From positions 744,001-808,000 of the forward strand of contig JBAIAA010000518.1 in NCBI GenBank assembly GCA_037893245.1: 64,000 bases of DNA, given 5' to 3'. The stretch comes from Crossaster papposus. Lineage: Eukaryota; Echinodermata; Asteroidea; Velatida; Solasteridae. The notes beneath the pieces are model-generated. The model saw nothing but the letters and a program-made list of their open reading frames with translations. It was not told the DNA's origin and did not search any database. Shown here in pieces: positions 1-10,528 of the stretch (position 1 is the first letter of the stretch; the number at the start of each line of letters is the position of its first letter). A program made the translations under genes and the position numbers.

Positions 1-17
1 TAAAAAGGAAGGAGGAG

Positions 18-53
<36 letters not shown>

Positions 54-222
54 GGCCGCCCGACACATCTTTAATTCGAGTCATGCCGTAAATATGTCAC
101 ATCTTATCTTCCAATTTAAAATTAAAACATGGTTCACCCACGATTAAACATTTAAATTCATGTGGGTCGATCAAGTATGCACTGTACATGACTACACATC
201 ACACCCTAGCCTTCCTATAAGG

Positions 223-345
223 AAACAAATATTTCCAGAGCATGTACACAGTGATGCTAAAGTCTAAAATACAATCTTAAAATTTTATTTTTTGGGGGGG
301 CCAAAATGGTCAAATTTATCATTTTTTTCAAAAAAAAAGAAAGAA
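223..345. repeat. Dispersed repeat, copy 1
   Basis: This stretch matches 60494-60612 in the same orientation: a shared block around 'ccagagcatgtacac', then 'agtgatgctaaagtc', 'cttaaaattttatt' and 'aaatttatcattttttt'. The two copies lie near opposite ends of the window, this one in the HSD17B14-like gene and the other in a KIF17 intron, so it is an interspersed element of unknown class. The rest of 1-477 is intron or low-complexity DNA (poly-T near 26-49), and I see no exon in it. Confidence 0.6.
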
Positions 346-477
346 AAAAAAGGAGGCGGCCCCCAAAAAGGAAGCGGGCGGTGACGCTAAACATGTTTTT
401 GTTTTTATTTGGCTTAATAATATGCATGAATCGACCCCACAGAACCAGCAGGTTATACCCACATAATAATCACGTAC

Positions 478-569
478 CTTGCTAAAAGTGAAATAACTAA
501 TTAGATTGAAGTTGATGAGCCACTTGAAATGCTCCACTGTGATGTCATCAATGGACTCCTCCGGGGGAT
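478..569 (-). CDS. HSD17B14: HSD17B14-like exon 5
   Basis: 92 nt, from a CACTGTAG acceptor to a GTACGT donor, phase 1 in and phase 0 out. It continues NNAGW with HPPEESIDDITVEHFKWL and ends in a helix ISYFTFSK. Later exons with the catalytic Ser-Tyr-Lys lie off the left edge. Confidence 0.9.
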
Positions 570-3500
570 CTACAGTGGGAAAATACACGGGTTGAAACTA
601 AGAAGGGACTCGGATAAGGAATATCTTGTAATAAGATCAGTGATCTGAAATTCGGTACCCTCTGGAGACCTGAACACAATGTGTATAATGGAGACAAAAG
701 GTCTCCGGAGGGTAAATTTATATAGATGAATAGGTCTCCATTGGGAATTTCACGAATTAGATTTTTGGAGTGTACTCAAATTACTCAAAAACTAGGATTA
801 GGATGTGGGTTAGGGTTAGTGTTTGGGTTAGGGTTAGGGTATAATATAGGGTATATTGGGTCAAAATTTCAACCCAGGAAATTAATTGTGGTTGAAATAG
901 GAGCATTTTGAAAAAGGTGCCCGACTTTTTAAGCAGTTTGTACAAGAGAACAAAGAGATGTCTCCACTAGGATACAAATTTGAGAGTTTGTGTTCCTTTT
1001 TTTTTTATTAGCAGGTTGGGTCGCTCCCAACCTTTTTGCCACTGTGCTAATATTACTTTTAGACCTTATGACCTGGATCCTGCATTATCCTTCAGTGGCA
1101 AAAACTCCCTAATGCCCTCATAATCCTGCAAATTCCTTCGACGCATCTACTTTCACTGCATGATATTTTGCAGGATTGATCAGTCCTGCAAAATCCTGCA
1201 AATTTGCAAAGAGGATTTTGTAGGATTTGGGATGGTTAGGGTTAATAAACAAATTGATGTATCAATGTAGGGGGGACTACTTTTTCTATTATAAATTATT
1301 TGTTGCATTTTATTTACTTACGCCAACCAGCATTGTTGACTAGGCAATCCAGACTCTTATATTTGTCCACTGTCTGCTCCACAGTTCTCTGAACAAAAAC
1401 AACCAAAAAACACAAAGAATAATTGCATGGAAAAAACAAAACTAACATGAACAATTGTTCTATTGACTGTAGTGTACAAGTTTGGAGACCTTGCCAATTT
1501 CAAGAGTGACAATTAATTTTATGATTTTCCTGAAAAATAATACTCGGTCAGTGTTAAAAATCTACAACCAACTATTTTCTTATCGTTATAAACCAGTTCG
1601 TGCCGCAGGGGGGATTATTTTGACATTGACCGGACCCAGGCGCGGGATTGTTCTTCACGAACATCGATCCCAGGCTGGTTCAGGCCGGCTGGCATATAAT
1701 CTGACGGGGCGCACACCCTGATATTTCTAGCTTTGCTCGCTGCGAGCCGGTCGTATAGCTTCTGGCCTCGCTCGTGACATATTTATTCGTTGTCCGTTTT
1801 GACAATCAGTTTTACAATTGAAAGTTTGACAATCATGGATGCCGAGGAAAACAAGAAAAACAGCGTTTGTTTCCAAACGGCGTTTGTTTTCAACCGGCGT
1901 AGGGCAGTGGTTCTTATGTTGTTCTTGTTTTTTTCGTAATCGCGGTCTGGTGATCGTAATTTTTTTTAATAAAGTCAGGAAAGAGACGTTCTGTGGTATA
2001 TTACGGTGGCACAAAACTAATTTTGTTTTGTCCTGTGGTAATTTGTGTGGTATCTAAGTAAATACCACAGGAATACCACAGGACATCTCTATCCTGTGGT
2101 ATATTACCACACAAAACCACTTTGTATGACTGTCCTGAGGTAATTTGTGTGGTATCTAAGTAATTACCGCAGGAATACCACAGGACATCTCTATCCTGTG
2201 GTATATTACCACACAAAACCACTTTGTATGACATACCCTGTGGTAATTTGTGTGGTATCTAAGTAATACCGCAGGAATACCACAGGACATCTCTACTCTA
2301 TCCTGTGGCATATATTACCACACAAAACCACTTTGTATGACATGCCCTGTGGTAATTTGTGTGGTATCTCACCGCAGGAATACCACAAGGCAGCGATGTC
2401 CTGTGCTACATGTACAAACCACACAAATTTATTCGGTATTTGACTGTCCTGTGGTAATTGTGTGATACCACAGAAATACCACAGGACGTTTTCGTAAGGG
2501 GTACTCGATTCCATAATCTGGAATCGGTTTCTGACATCATTTGTCGGGTACTTGAGTATCCGGTTCTGATGAACAGCCCTAACGCCTACTTCATGTATCT
2601 GAGCCACTCAGTTTAAACAAAGTAAGACTAAAAATGTGACCTGGCACCACGAAATGGGTGGAAAGTCGCAAAATAAAAAAATTCACATTATTACAATTCT
2701 AGAAAGGAGAAGTCCTCAGCTTTCAAATGATGTATTGTGTGTTGCTGTAGCTTATTCCTAGCCGCTGCTAAACCTTTTTTTTAAATAGCTGAAGTCATGC
2801 TCCTTTGTTTTGAGAAAACAGAGTTTAAAGTCTGTGAACCGTGCCAACTATACTATCACTCAGTGCTATTCAGCCGCAAAAAACACACTTTAGAGTTTTA
2901 ATTGAGCTATACAATTTTGAGATATGATAAAGAATGGTTTTATGTGTGTAAAAACGTTACAAACTCGAAACCGACCTCCCACTTGCAAAATTGACGTTTT
3001 GGCCAATATTAACTCGCTTTGGCAATGTGCTACTTTCCGCTCATTTCGTGGTACCAGGTCACAAATATTCACCTTGATCTCGTCTTCATTTTGGACGTCA
3101 CATTTAATGAAGACGCACTCTCCCGGCCCTGCCTTGTTGAGTTCAGATTCTAGCGATCTGCCTACCTCCTCTGAAAGAAATCACACACTTTAATTTGTTG
3201 CACACCAAGGGCAAAAAAAATATGATTAAGAGCGTAAATGCCAGTATTAGTTCCTCATTGCAGTGATTTACAGAGGTGTCTCTGGCCCCAATGCACCAGT
3301 CAAAGCGGGAGAAAGGGGGTTTCGGGACATCGGGGGTTTCGGGACATAGCTATCGATCGGGCTTCGCGTACTGATGGTGCAGACACTACGTCACAATATC
3401 TTGGATGTACCGATAAACCAGAACAAAATAGAGGCTCGCATGACGGTAAGCGCAGTGCGAGAAAATCTCTGTTTTTATATGATTACCAAAACCGATAAAA

Positions 3501-4721
3501 ATGAAATAAAAATCGAGTCACAATGGCAATTGACACTCTTTAACATTACCCAATTATAAACTTTGGGTGGAGTTTCCCCTTAAAGGTAGTATACACCATT
3601 GGTAATTGCTTGAATTATCATGAATGGGTAGATTTGGGTTGTTGTATTTTATAGTAAATATCGTTCAACTGAGCTGTCCAAAGTTTTAGAATCATGGATG
3701 CCGAGAAAAGCACGAAAAACAGCGGGTTTTTTTCAACCGGCGTCGAGCAGTTATTCTTATGTTATCTTTGTTTTTTCGCCGGACGGCGATCGCGAATTTT
3801 TCATTATAAAATTCTATTTTTCAGAATAATTACAGGATATCTAGCGCAATCATTTTGCTGGATGCCCAGAATCAACATTTACTTTCAGATGAGTAAGATA
3901 TTTCTTAATAATTCGGTAGTTAATATTTTCGATATCTGCCAATGGTGTATACTACCTTTAACCCTAGCCCTCCAGGGTATTTTGGCTAGAAACCCTGCCA
4001 GACGCAACAGAGTGCGTATACTTTGTCACATTGACTTGTGTGCAGAGTCCAGCAAGGTCAAACAGTCACCATAGATGGACTGTGCTGGATTTGGCAGGGT
4101 TAGGGTTAAGTACATTGTAGGCCTTATATGGTACAAACTTACCCCCTCTCGCACAAAATGCAACCTTTCCTCCTGCCTTGACTGAAACAAAGAAAAAGAA
4201 GAAATTTAGGCTTTAATAAAACTAAACAAAGCTGACTTTAAGTTATATACATTGTACCAGTGGCAGTAACATCATTTGCTGTTGTTGTAATTTTCAGATG
4301 ATAGCCTAGATAATATATAGCCGTTTAGTTTGTTCCCTCAGTAAACGAGCGAGTGGTGTAGCATCGAGCTGTATACTTCCGGGAACTGAGTTGGTATCTG
4401 AAAGGTTTCGTTGGCCCAATGATTAGGGATAATAATATTAAATGTAAAGCGCTTTGATCTTGTTTAAAGCGCTATAATAAAATGCCGTTATTATTATATT
4501 ATTATTAATGTTCTTTCTTGTAAATTCTATTTTTAAGTTGTAATTCATTTACAATATTTATCTGGGTTTTATATCATATGTCCATGTCTGTAAACTTTCC
4601 TTCGAGTAAGGTTTTATGAAAAATAAAACTTACCAAATTCCCTAACAATTCCTTCGCCAATTCCTTTCGATCCTCCAGTAACCAAGGCAACCTTGTCCTG
4701 GTATCTCAAATGACTGGCCAT
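478..4721 (-). CDS. HSD17B14: HSD17B14-like short-chain dehydrogenase (5' part, 5 exons)
   Basis: Classical NAD(P)-dependent short-chain dehydrogenase/reductase. The nearest family I recognise is 17-beta-hydroxysteroid dehydrogenase 14, a cytosolic enzyme acting on steroid or sugar alcohols. Coding exons on the minus strand are 4721-4634, 4181-4143, 3170-3073, 1388-1322 and 569-478; all have AG/GT borders and keep one frame for 384 nt (128 codons). The Rossmann motif TGGSKGIG is at residues 15-22. CDV, with the Asp that usually contacts adenine, follows the third beta strand. NNAGWHPPEES, the NNAG motif of the family, spans exons 4-5. The catalytic Ser, YxxxK and the C-terminus must lie beyond the left edge. 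The start is the ATG at 4721, the only Met just before the nucleotide-binding strand. The exact substrate cannot be read from sequence. Confidence 0.9.
797..842. repeat. Telomere-like TTAGGG stretch
   Basis: Interrupted GGGTTAG units in intron 4 of the dehydrogenase gene. Animals of this grade use TTAGGG telomeres; this is a short interstitial tract, not a chromosome end. The rest of the intron (843-1321) shows only AT-rich DNA and the TGCAAAATCC repeats listed next. Confidence 0.6.
1100..1240. repeat. Short direct/inverted repeats of CCTGCAAAATCC
   Basis: Several near-copies of 'cctgcaaaatcctgcaaat' and its complement cluster here inside intron 4. They look like the remains of a small non-autonomous element; class unknown. 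Confidence 0.4.
1322..1388 (-). CDS. HSD17B14: HSD17B14-like exon 4
   Basis: 67 nt, from a TTGTTCAG acceptor to a GTAAGT donor, phase 0 in and phase 1 out. It encodes RTVEQTVDKYKSLDCLVNNAGW; the NNAG motif stabilises the central sheet and lines the active site of classical SDRs. Confidence 0.92.
1588..1762. repeat. Half copy of 'ACCAGTTCGTGCCG' fold-back element
   Basis: Starts at 'aaaccagttcgtgccgc' and resembles the element at 58053-58290 ('gggattattttgacat', 'gctttgctcgctgc'). Only one terminal repeat is present here, so the copy is truncated. Confidence 0.5.
1797..1965 (+). repeat. Fragment of TTAA-MITE family B
   Basis: Contains the family's inner block ('atcatggatgccgagg', 'aaaaacagcgtttgttt', 'caaccggcg', 'cttatgtt') but lacks the TTAA-flanked termini. 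Full copies are at 3580-3961 and 46327-46682. Confidence 0.6.
2035..2490. repeat. Tandem repeat (~4 units) with inverted GTGGTAT motifs
   Basis: About four imperfect units of roughly 110-115 bp, each running from 'cctgtggtaatttgtgtgg' through 'accacaggacatctct' to 'ccactttgtatgac'. Each unit is itself partly palindromic (CCTGTGGTA and TACCACAGG). It lies in intron 3 of the dehydrogenase gene, and the open frames through it are repeat artefacts. Confidence 0.8.
2631..3069. repeat. Fold-back element, TGTGACCTG family (family D)
   Basis: The left end 'tgtgacctggcaccacgaaa' is mirrored by 'ttcgtggtaccaggtcaca' at the right end. The same TGTGACCTG...CACAAAATGAG/AAGTCG ends recur at 56790-57211, 57349-57773 and 62617-63235. 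No protein is encoded. The right end abuts the exon 3 donor of the dehydrogenase gene. Confidence 0.75.
3073..3170 (-). CDS. HSD17B14: HSD17B14-like exon 3
   Basis: 98 nt, from a TTTCTTTCAG acceptor to a GTGAAT donor, phase 1 in and phase 0 out. It encodes EEVGRSLESELNK and then FIKCDV, the helix and strand leading to the conserved Asp near the adenine pocket. A fold-back element ends a few bases inside the downstream intron, next to the weak GTGAAT donor. Confidence 0.9.
3580..3961 (+). mobile_element. TTAA-MITE family B, full copy
   Basis: Flanked by TTAA at 3580-3583 and 3958-3961, with termini AAGGTAGTATACACC and GGTGTATACTACCTT. The interior carries 'atcatggatgccgag', 'tttcaaccggcgtcg' and 'ggcgatcgcgaat', shared by all family B copies. 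About 380 bp and non-coding. TTAA target use is typical of piggyBac-type transposition; the transposase source is not in this window. Confidence 0.85.
4143..4181 (-). CDS. HSD17B14: HSD17B14-like exon 2 (39-nt microexon)
   Basis: A tiny exon between a TTTCAG acceptor and a GTAAG donor, phase 1 on both sides. It encodes VKAGGKVAFCARG, the second Rossmann strand, where related enzymes have a similar Gly-rich turn and strand. It is too short for ORF finding but joins cleanly to exons 1 and 3. Confidence 0.9.
4300..4620. repeat. Dispersed repeat with microsatellite, copy 1
   Basis: 'gatagcctaga...agccgtttagtttgttcc', then 'aaagcgctttgatc', an ATT microsatellite and 'aagttgtaattcatttac'. A second copy lies at 5490-5650. 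The 'aagcgctt' tail followed by ATT repeats is typical of SINE 3' ends. It sits in intron 1 of the dehydrogenase gene. Confidence 0.5.
4634..4721 (-). CDS. HSD17B14: HSD17B14-like exon 1
   Basis: Start codon at 4721-4719, then MASHLRYQDKVALVTGG and the glycine-rich loop; 88 nt, ending in phase 1 before a GTAAG donor (4633-4629). It encodes beta-1, the TGxxxGxG cofactor loop and helix alpha-A. Confidence 0.92.
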
Positions 4722-5160
4722 TTTTAACAAGTTCGCGCCGGAAGACGTGTGGTGTGACTGTGACACGCAAATTTGTGTCCGGAATTTCGGATAAACAAGT
4801 CGAGGGCGAATATTGAATAAGGCCGGAATCTGTCAGCGACCGTGCAGCGAGCGCGCGAGGCCGGGTGTGTTTCCCACTGATATTATTGGTCTGATCAACT
4901 CGATCCGCCCGGCAATCCGGCATAAACCACAGCGCCGGTGTGTCGTTCCTGACAAGTAAGTGGGCAGTTTGAACGAATTTTACTGTTTGAACTCTAGACC
5001 CGCGTCAACTCCACTCATCATCTCCAGCATGCAACACGGATCCGCCCGCCCGGGCGCCTGTTCCAGAATTCCACCGCGCCGGGTGCAAAGTTTCAAACCC
5101 GAATTTCAAACCTTGCGTACAATAACAATCCTGGTAATATGGGCAGCTCGGGCATGAGGC
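4722..5160 (-). promoter_or_regulatory. Upstream region of the dehydrogenase gene
   Basis: A GC-richer segment with many CpG dinucleotides lies directly upstream of the ATG at 4721, and the composition falls to AT-rich beyond about 5200. This is where a CpG-type promoter and 5' UTR would be expected. I cannot place a start site, and there is no clear TATA box. The open frames here look accidental. Confidence 0.35.
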
Positions 5161-5489
5161 TGAACATTGGCTACAAGTACTATAAATCATTGAGTGACTT
5201 TTGATGGTTCACTGATCAACAAGTCTCACAGTCCACAGTTCTATCTTGAGCGCAACTATCTCGTGGTTGATGCTCTGTCGTCGTCGTACGTACGTATGGT
5301 CGTAGTCCTCTAGATCTCGATCTTTGGCATTTACCACCACCTGATCAACACGTGACTTAAATTTAGGAATAGACTTGCTAAAGTCTTACATGTACGTTGC
5401 CAATATAGATCAGGTCAATCTTATCTATTAAAACAAGTCTAAAGAGGGCGCATTTTCTTCACCGCCCCCCTGCGATGCAGTGTGCATAT

Positions 5490-5650
5490 CTGATAGCCTA
5501 GTCCAGCTGTTTAGTTTGTTCCATTCAATGAATTGAACGAGCGAGTAGCGTATAGTAATGTTATTTCTAGTTTTTTAGTTTAAGTTGTAATTCCTTTACA
5601 ATGTGTAGTATCTAGGTTGTATGTTATCATTCGAGTAAGGATTGACAGGC
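5490..5650. repeat. Dispersed repeat, copy 2
   Basis: 'gatagcctag...ctgtttagtttgttcc', 'aacgagcgagta', 'aagttgtaattcctttac' and 'ttcgagtaagg' match 4300-4620. The rest of 5161-5735 shows no gene. Confidence 0.5.
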
Positions 5651-5735
5651 TTACGATAGGCCTATACCCAGCACGAATGAGTCCAATCATGGAGGAATAA
5701 TTGAAGGTCCAATGAATACGTGGCGTGTGCCATGT

Positions 5736-6098
5736 ACAGGCGCGGGTCTAGGATTTTTTTTAGACGGGGGAGGGGGGCACAACGAAAACTAGAAAAGTGC
5801 GAGCGCGAAGCGGATAACACCAATGTCCGCCCGGCCTCGCTCTCCCGCTGCGAGTACTAGAGACCCTGAGAGGGCTTCGTGTGCATGGACAATTTGAACG
5901 GGTGTGGGGTTCCATGGATTGATAACTCTTTTTAGTCAGTATTATATTAATATGCCAAGAATTAGACAGCAGATCCTCCGATCCGATCCTCCTCCCTTCC
6001 TTTTCTCCACCTCCCCTCTTTTCCCCCACCCCCATTTTCTTGTTATACTCATTTTATCCGGGAGGCACGTGCCCCCGCGGCCCACCCCTGGATCCGCG
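5736..6098. repeat. 'CAGGCGCGG' element, copy 1
   Basis: Matches 7719-8163 over a long block ('gcggataacaccaatgtccg', 'ggttccatggattgataact', 'ccaagaattagacagcagat', 'ggcacgtgcccccgcggccc'). Ends near 'aggcgcgggtctagg' and 'cacccctggatccgcgg', which are imperfect inverted repeats. Its right side is cut by the tandem array that starts at 6098. Confidence 0.65.
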
Positions 6099-7262
6099 GC
6101 TTTATTTTCCCTTCGTACAAAATCCAACAAAACCACAAAGTGGAAAAAGAAAATAACAAAAAATAGAAAAAAAAATAGAAAAAAATACTGAGGATTCGAA
6201 CCCACAACCTTTGGACAAGGAGGCTGGTACATTATCCATCAGAGTACCGCATATCGTTAACTTAATCCAATGAACTCCGTCTGATATCTACACACTACCA
6301 GATTCATTACAAGCTGCCGATTTTATTGTACAGTACAACCATTTTACAATCATGCACACCCTATATGCAACCAGAACACTCATACACAAAATTATACACA
6401 CATTATTTTGGTCCATAAATTCATCCACATTTACTTCCGCGTCAGTTTATTGGGCTTTATTTTCCCTTCGTACAAAATCCCACAAAACCACAAAGTAGAA
6501 ACAAGAAAATAACAAAAAATACAAAAAAAATATAAACAAAAAAAATACGGAGGATTCGAACCCACAACCTTTGGACAAGGAGGCTAGTACATTATCCATC
6601 AGAGTACCGCATATCGTTAACTTAATCCAATAAACTCCGTCTGATATCTACACACTACCAGAATCGTGAAAAGGCGAAGTATAATACACACATTTCCGTA
6701 CACATTTAGGTCCATAAATTCATCCACATTTTCTTCCGCGTCAGTTTTTTGGGCTTTATTTTTTCCCTTCGTACAAAATCCAACAAAACCACAAAGTAGA
6801 AAAAGAAAATAACAAAAAAGTAAAGAAAAAAACCCCGAAGGATTCGAACCCACAACCTTTGGACAAGGAGGCTGGTACATTATCCATCAGAGTACCGCAT
6901 ATCGTTAATTAGTCCAATGAACTCCGTCTGATATCTACCCACTACCAGATTCATGAAAAGCTGCTAAATTGTACAACCATTTACAACCATTGTATAATGC
7001 ACACCGTATATGCAACAAGATTTAACAACCGTACACAAAACTCCATACACATTTAGGAGTCCATAAATTCATCCACATTTACTTCCGCGTCAGTTTATTG
7101 GGCTTTTTTTTTCCTTCGTACAAAATCCAACAAAACCACAAAGTAGAAAAAAAAAAAAAATACAAAAAAAAAAAATACAAAAAAAAAAAAATACTGAGGA
7201 TTCGAACCCACAACCTTTGGACAAGGAGGCTGGTACATTACCCATATCGTTAACTTAATCCA
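6098..7262 (-). repeat. Tandem array of four SINE-like units
   Basis: Four units, roughly 290-360 bp each, start with 'ggctttattttcccttcgt' or near-copies (about 6099, 6453, 6752, 7103). Each has a tRNA-like head read on the minus strand: 'actctgatggataatgtacc' followed by the B box GGTTCGAATCC (heads near 6190-6250, 6548-6612, 6841-6900, 7197-7245). Unit edges are A-rich. The heads do not fold into a complete tRNA, so these are tRNA-derived SINE relics amplified in tandem. Confidence 0.75.
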
Positions 7263-7718
7263 ATGAACTCTGATATCTACACCTTGACATTACCAGAGTC
7301 AGGAAAAGGTTTCGTGTACACAAACCTCGCGAAAACTTTAACGGCGTGGGGTCCGGGGCCCCGGGAAATTTTGGATTCTACATGCTTTGTAGTGCAATCT
7401 GAGGCGATTCCTGACCTCTTTCCTCTAATTTTTTTTGCAATTTTTTTCAAGATGATATGGGATAACAAGGGAAATTATGCAGATTATAAAAATATTATAA
7501 ATATATTAAAGTTTATATATGAATGTGGGCCACACCCAAAACTGGAACATGCGAGAATATATATAAATATTTATAGCAAAACTGTCGCTAACAACCAACC
7601 AACTAACATTCTTACACAAGGTAGTGAACAAATTAAACATTCGTCCAGATATACTGCAATAAAATGGTAATTGGCGGGAGGGGACATTACTGCCAATTCA
7701 ATGGTCACATGCCCACCA

Positions 7719-8163
7719 GGCGCGGGATTATTTATCGAACCTCGATGCTACTGCCAGGTAGTCCGAGTATCCGAGGTTAACGGAGCCAGTGATACCATGG
7801 AGCTATAGCTCCATGGTGATACCAACGAGCGGCTAGATGCGCGCCAGGCGGGTTCAGGTTGTCCTCTGCGGATAACACCAATGTCCGTCCGGCCTCGCTC
7901 TCCCGCTGCTAGTAGAGACCATTGTGCATGGACAATTTGAACGGGTGTGGGTCGCCATCTGGGGTTCCATGGATTGATAACTCTTTTTAGTCAGTATTTT
8001 ATTAATATGCCAAGAATTAGACAGCAGATCCTCCGATCCGATCCTCCTCCCTTCCTTTTCTCCACCTCCCCTCTTTTTCCCCACCCCCCCATTTAATTTT
8101 TGTTTTACTCATTTTACCCGGGGGGCACGTGCCCCCGCGGCCCACCCCTAAATCCGCGCCTGA
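7719..8163. repeat. 'CAGGCGCGG' element, copy 2
   Basis: A second copy of the 5736-6098 element with both ends visible: 'ccaggcgcgggatta' and 'ctaaatccgcgcctg'. The inverted ends are imperfect. 7263-7718, to its left, is AT-rich with no convincing exon; a 135-codon open frame there has no recognisable domain. Confidence 0.6.
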
Positions 8164-8193
8164 TGTAGCAATGCTACATGCTACAAGAAGCAA

Positions 8194-8293
8194 TTAGCCC
8201 CCCCCCCCCACCCCCCCCCCACCCCCCCCCCCCCCCACCACCCCCCCCCCCCCCCCCCCCCACCCCCACCCCCCCCAAAAAAAAAAACCAAAC
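8194..8293. repeat. Poly-C / A-rich low-complexity tract
   Basis: Long C runs broken by single A or T, followed by A runs. Frames on either strand give only poly-Pro or poly-Gly. The tract could form G-quadruplexes on the minus strand. Confidence 0.9.
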
Positions 8294-8359
8294 ACACAAA
8301 AAAAAAAACCCAAAAAAACATTTGTGTTCAGTGTATAATAATAAGCCATTTGCGCGTGA

Positions 8360-8485
8360 CCCCGAGTTAAATTTAAATAATATCTGGTACACTGACTTGT
8401 TCACACAGCTTGGCACAGTTTAACTTTAAATTCTCCAGACCAAAGACACTGTTGCTATATCACGTGATTCGGGGCTTATTAATGG
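8360..8485. repeat. Half copy of fold-back family E
   Basis: 'taaatttaaataatatctgg', 'actgacttgttcacacagct' and 'cactgttgctatatcacgtg' match the left arm of the full element at 13031-13385. Only one arm is present. Confidence 0.7.
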
Positions 8486-8698
8486 CGGAGTTATGAGAGC
8501 CAAGGAATTGGGTAATTGAAGAAATATCGCACTGTAGTTCAGATCAGGCCCGGAGGGTGGGGCTTTTAATTCCGAGTATCGTTGCCATGTTCACGTGACT
8601 TTGTTTAATTACAAAAAGTCATGTATTTTCAACGTAGTACGCACGCACTAACTATCATAAACAATTACCAAATTGAAGGACTTTCTTCAGAAGAAATA

Positions 8699-9935
8699 GT
8701 CCAGGAAAAATACGTTTTGACCTCAAACAAATTGCAACAGATTGTTTTTCACCACAGTGCACTTCTATAAGGTCCCTAGAATGACATACTAAAAATCTAC
8801 AAAAATCCAAGTGGTGGAAATATGACTAATTTGCATAAATCGTTAATCCCTGCCGCGTAATATTATTATTCCCATATTTGGGTATATATATATTTGTTTT
8901 ATTTAAAAAAAAGTTTATTTTGGTGATTCTACTTAGATATCCTTACTTGAATAACATTTGCTAAAGCATATAAGTGACTGAATAATTATGAGAACATAGT
9001 AATTATCAAAAATGACAACTTCGTGACCCTATAAAATGTGCGCACATTACACTGTCTCCAGATATCATCAAGTAGTCAGTATTGGTGAGCTTCAAATTCA
9101 CCAAGTTGCTTACTGGCACAGTTATCATATTTAAACCTTATGAAAAATCATAGGAACAATGATAACATTGTGACATTTGAAGGAAAATGGTGTGTCCATA
9201 AATTGGGCGAAAAAGTAGTTAAAGGGTTGCCTAACATGGGAGACTTGAACAAGTTCAAGGAAATCCCCAAAATAAATTTTTAACGTAGATAGGATTATTG
9301 TAAGCAACAACAATCTTTAATTTGGGAGGTTTCCTTGAACTTGTTTAAGTCTCTCACCTTAGGCAACCCTTCATCTACTTGTTAGCCCAATTTAGGGACA
9401 CACCATTTTCTCCCAGTTTGTGTTTGCTGGGCTAAATATCACAATGTTATCATTGTTTTTATGATTTTCCATAAGGTTTTAATAGGATAACTGTGCCAGT
9501 GAGCAACTTGGTGAATTTGAAGCACGTCAATACTGACTACTTGATGATATATGGAGACAGTGTAATATGCGCACATTTATAGGGTCACGAAGTTGTTATT
9601 TTTGATAATTACTATGTTCTCATAATTATTCAGTCACTTATATGATTTAGCAAATGTTATTAAAGTAAGGATATGTAAGTAGAATCACCAAAATAAACTT
9701 TTCAAAAAATGAAAAATATATATATATACCCAAATATGGGAATACATATATTACGCGGCAGGGATTAACGATTTATGCAAATTAGTCATATTTCCACCAC
9801 TTGGATTTTTGTAGATTTTTAGTATGTCATTCTAGGGACCTTATAGAAGTGCACTGTGGTCAAAAACAATCTGTTGCAATTTGTTTGAGGTCAACAAAAC
9901 AAAATTATGTATTTTGACTGGACTAAAAAAGTTTG
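8699..9935. mobile_element. 1.2-kb fold-back element
   Basis: The left arm (about 8699-9275) is repeated in inverse at about 9312-9935, with a loop of some 40-60 bp. Matching anchors include 'tgacctcaaacaaattgc' with 'gcaatttgtttgaggtca', and 'aatccaagtggtggaaatat' with its complement near 9790-9810. Nearly the whole element could fold into one hairpin. No open frame of interest. The arms differ by scattered substitutions and small indels, so the insertion is old. Confidence 0.85.
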
Positions 9936-10076
9936 CACACTAATAACGGTATATATAGTAAATGCATTGAAGCGACAGAGATCATGACTATTTGGAAACC
10001 TAAAGCCCGGTTCACTTGACTATTATTATTGAATGGCGGCGCCCTGGAAAAATGCGCGTACCGTACGGGCAAGAAC

Positions 10077-10325
10077 CAGGGACCAATTTCATTAAACATG
10101 CAAGCACAAAAATGTGCTTAGCACAAAATTGTCTTGATCATTTAAAACAGATTATAAGCCAAAACTCCACGTGCTTTTCATTCAAAACAAAAACCAGCTT
10201 AATACCAGTCACAAACCATGCATGAACATCAACCGACATTTTGGTTTGTAACCCTGTTTTTTCCAAGGACGAATTTTCATGCTAAGCAAATGTTGGTGCT
10301 TACACGTTTTATGAAATTGGCTCCA
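10077..10325. repeat. Degenerate family C element
   Basis: Ends 'agggaccaatttcat' and 'atgaaattggctcc' with an inner 'tgatcatttaaaacag', as in the intact copy at 43622-43864. The termini have decayed and the 'agctgctaagc' motif is altered. Confidence 0.6.
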
Positions 10326-10398
10326 GTACGCACGCGCGTTGCGGACCTGATTGCATACAAATACTATATGCAGGATTCAAAGAATCTAGATTTGGCCG

Positions 10399-10451
10399 GG
10401 GGGAAGGGGGAGGGGGGAGGGGGGATGAGTGGGGTGGGGGAGGGGGATGGG

Positions 10452-10485
<34 letters not shown>

Positions 10486-10528
10486 GGGGGGAGAGGGGAG
10501 GGGGGAGGGGGATGGGGGATTGGCGGGG
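10399..10528. repeat. Poly-G tract
   Basis: More than 100 bp of nearly pure G with single A or T interruptions. The Gly-rich and Pro-rich open frames across it are artefacts. Confidence 0.9.

Noticed and set aside
797..842. A chromosome end
   Set aside because: The telomere-like tract is short, interrupted and inside a gene.
6186..6250. tRNA genes at SINE heads (also 6546, 6839, 7195, 32460, 33280, 33590, 40810, 47400, 53855, 61700)
   Set aside because: A and B boxes are recognisable, but acceptor stems do not pair and the sequences recur with a shared non-tRNA body.
7263..7670. 135-codon open frame
   Set aside because: AT-rich, no domain, no splice context, and adjacent to repeat arrays.
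8174..8423. Poly-Pro and poly-Gly proteins, also at 10218-10550
   Set aside because: Homopolymer C/G tracts, with no splice or coding context.
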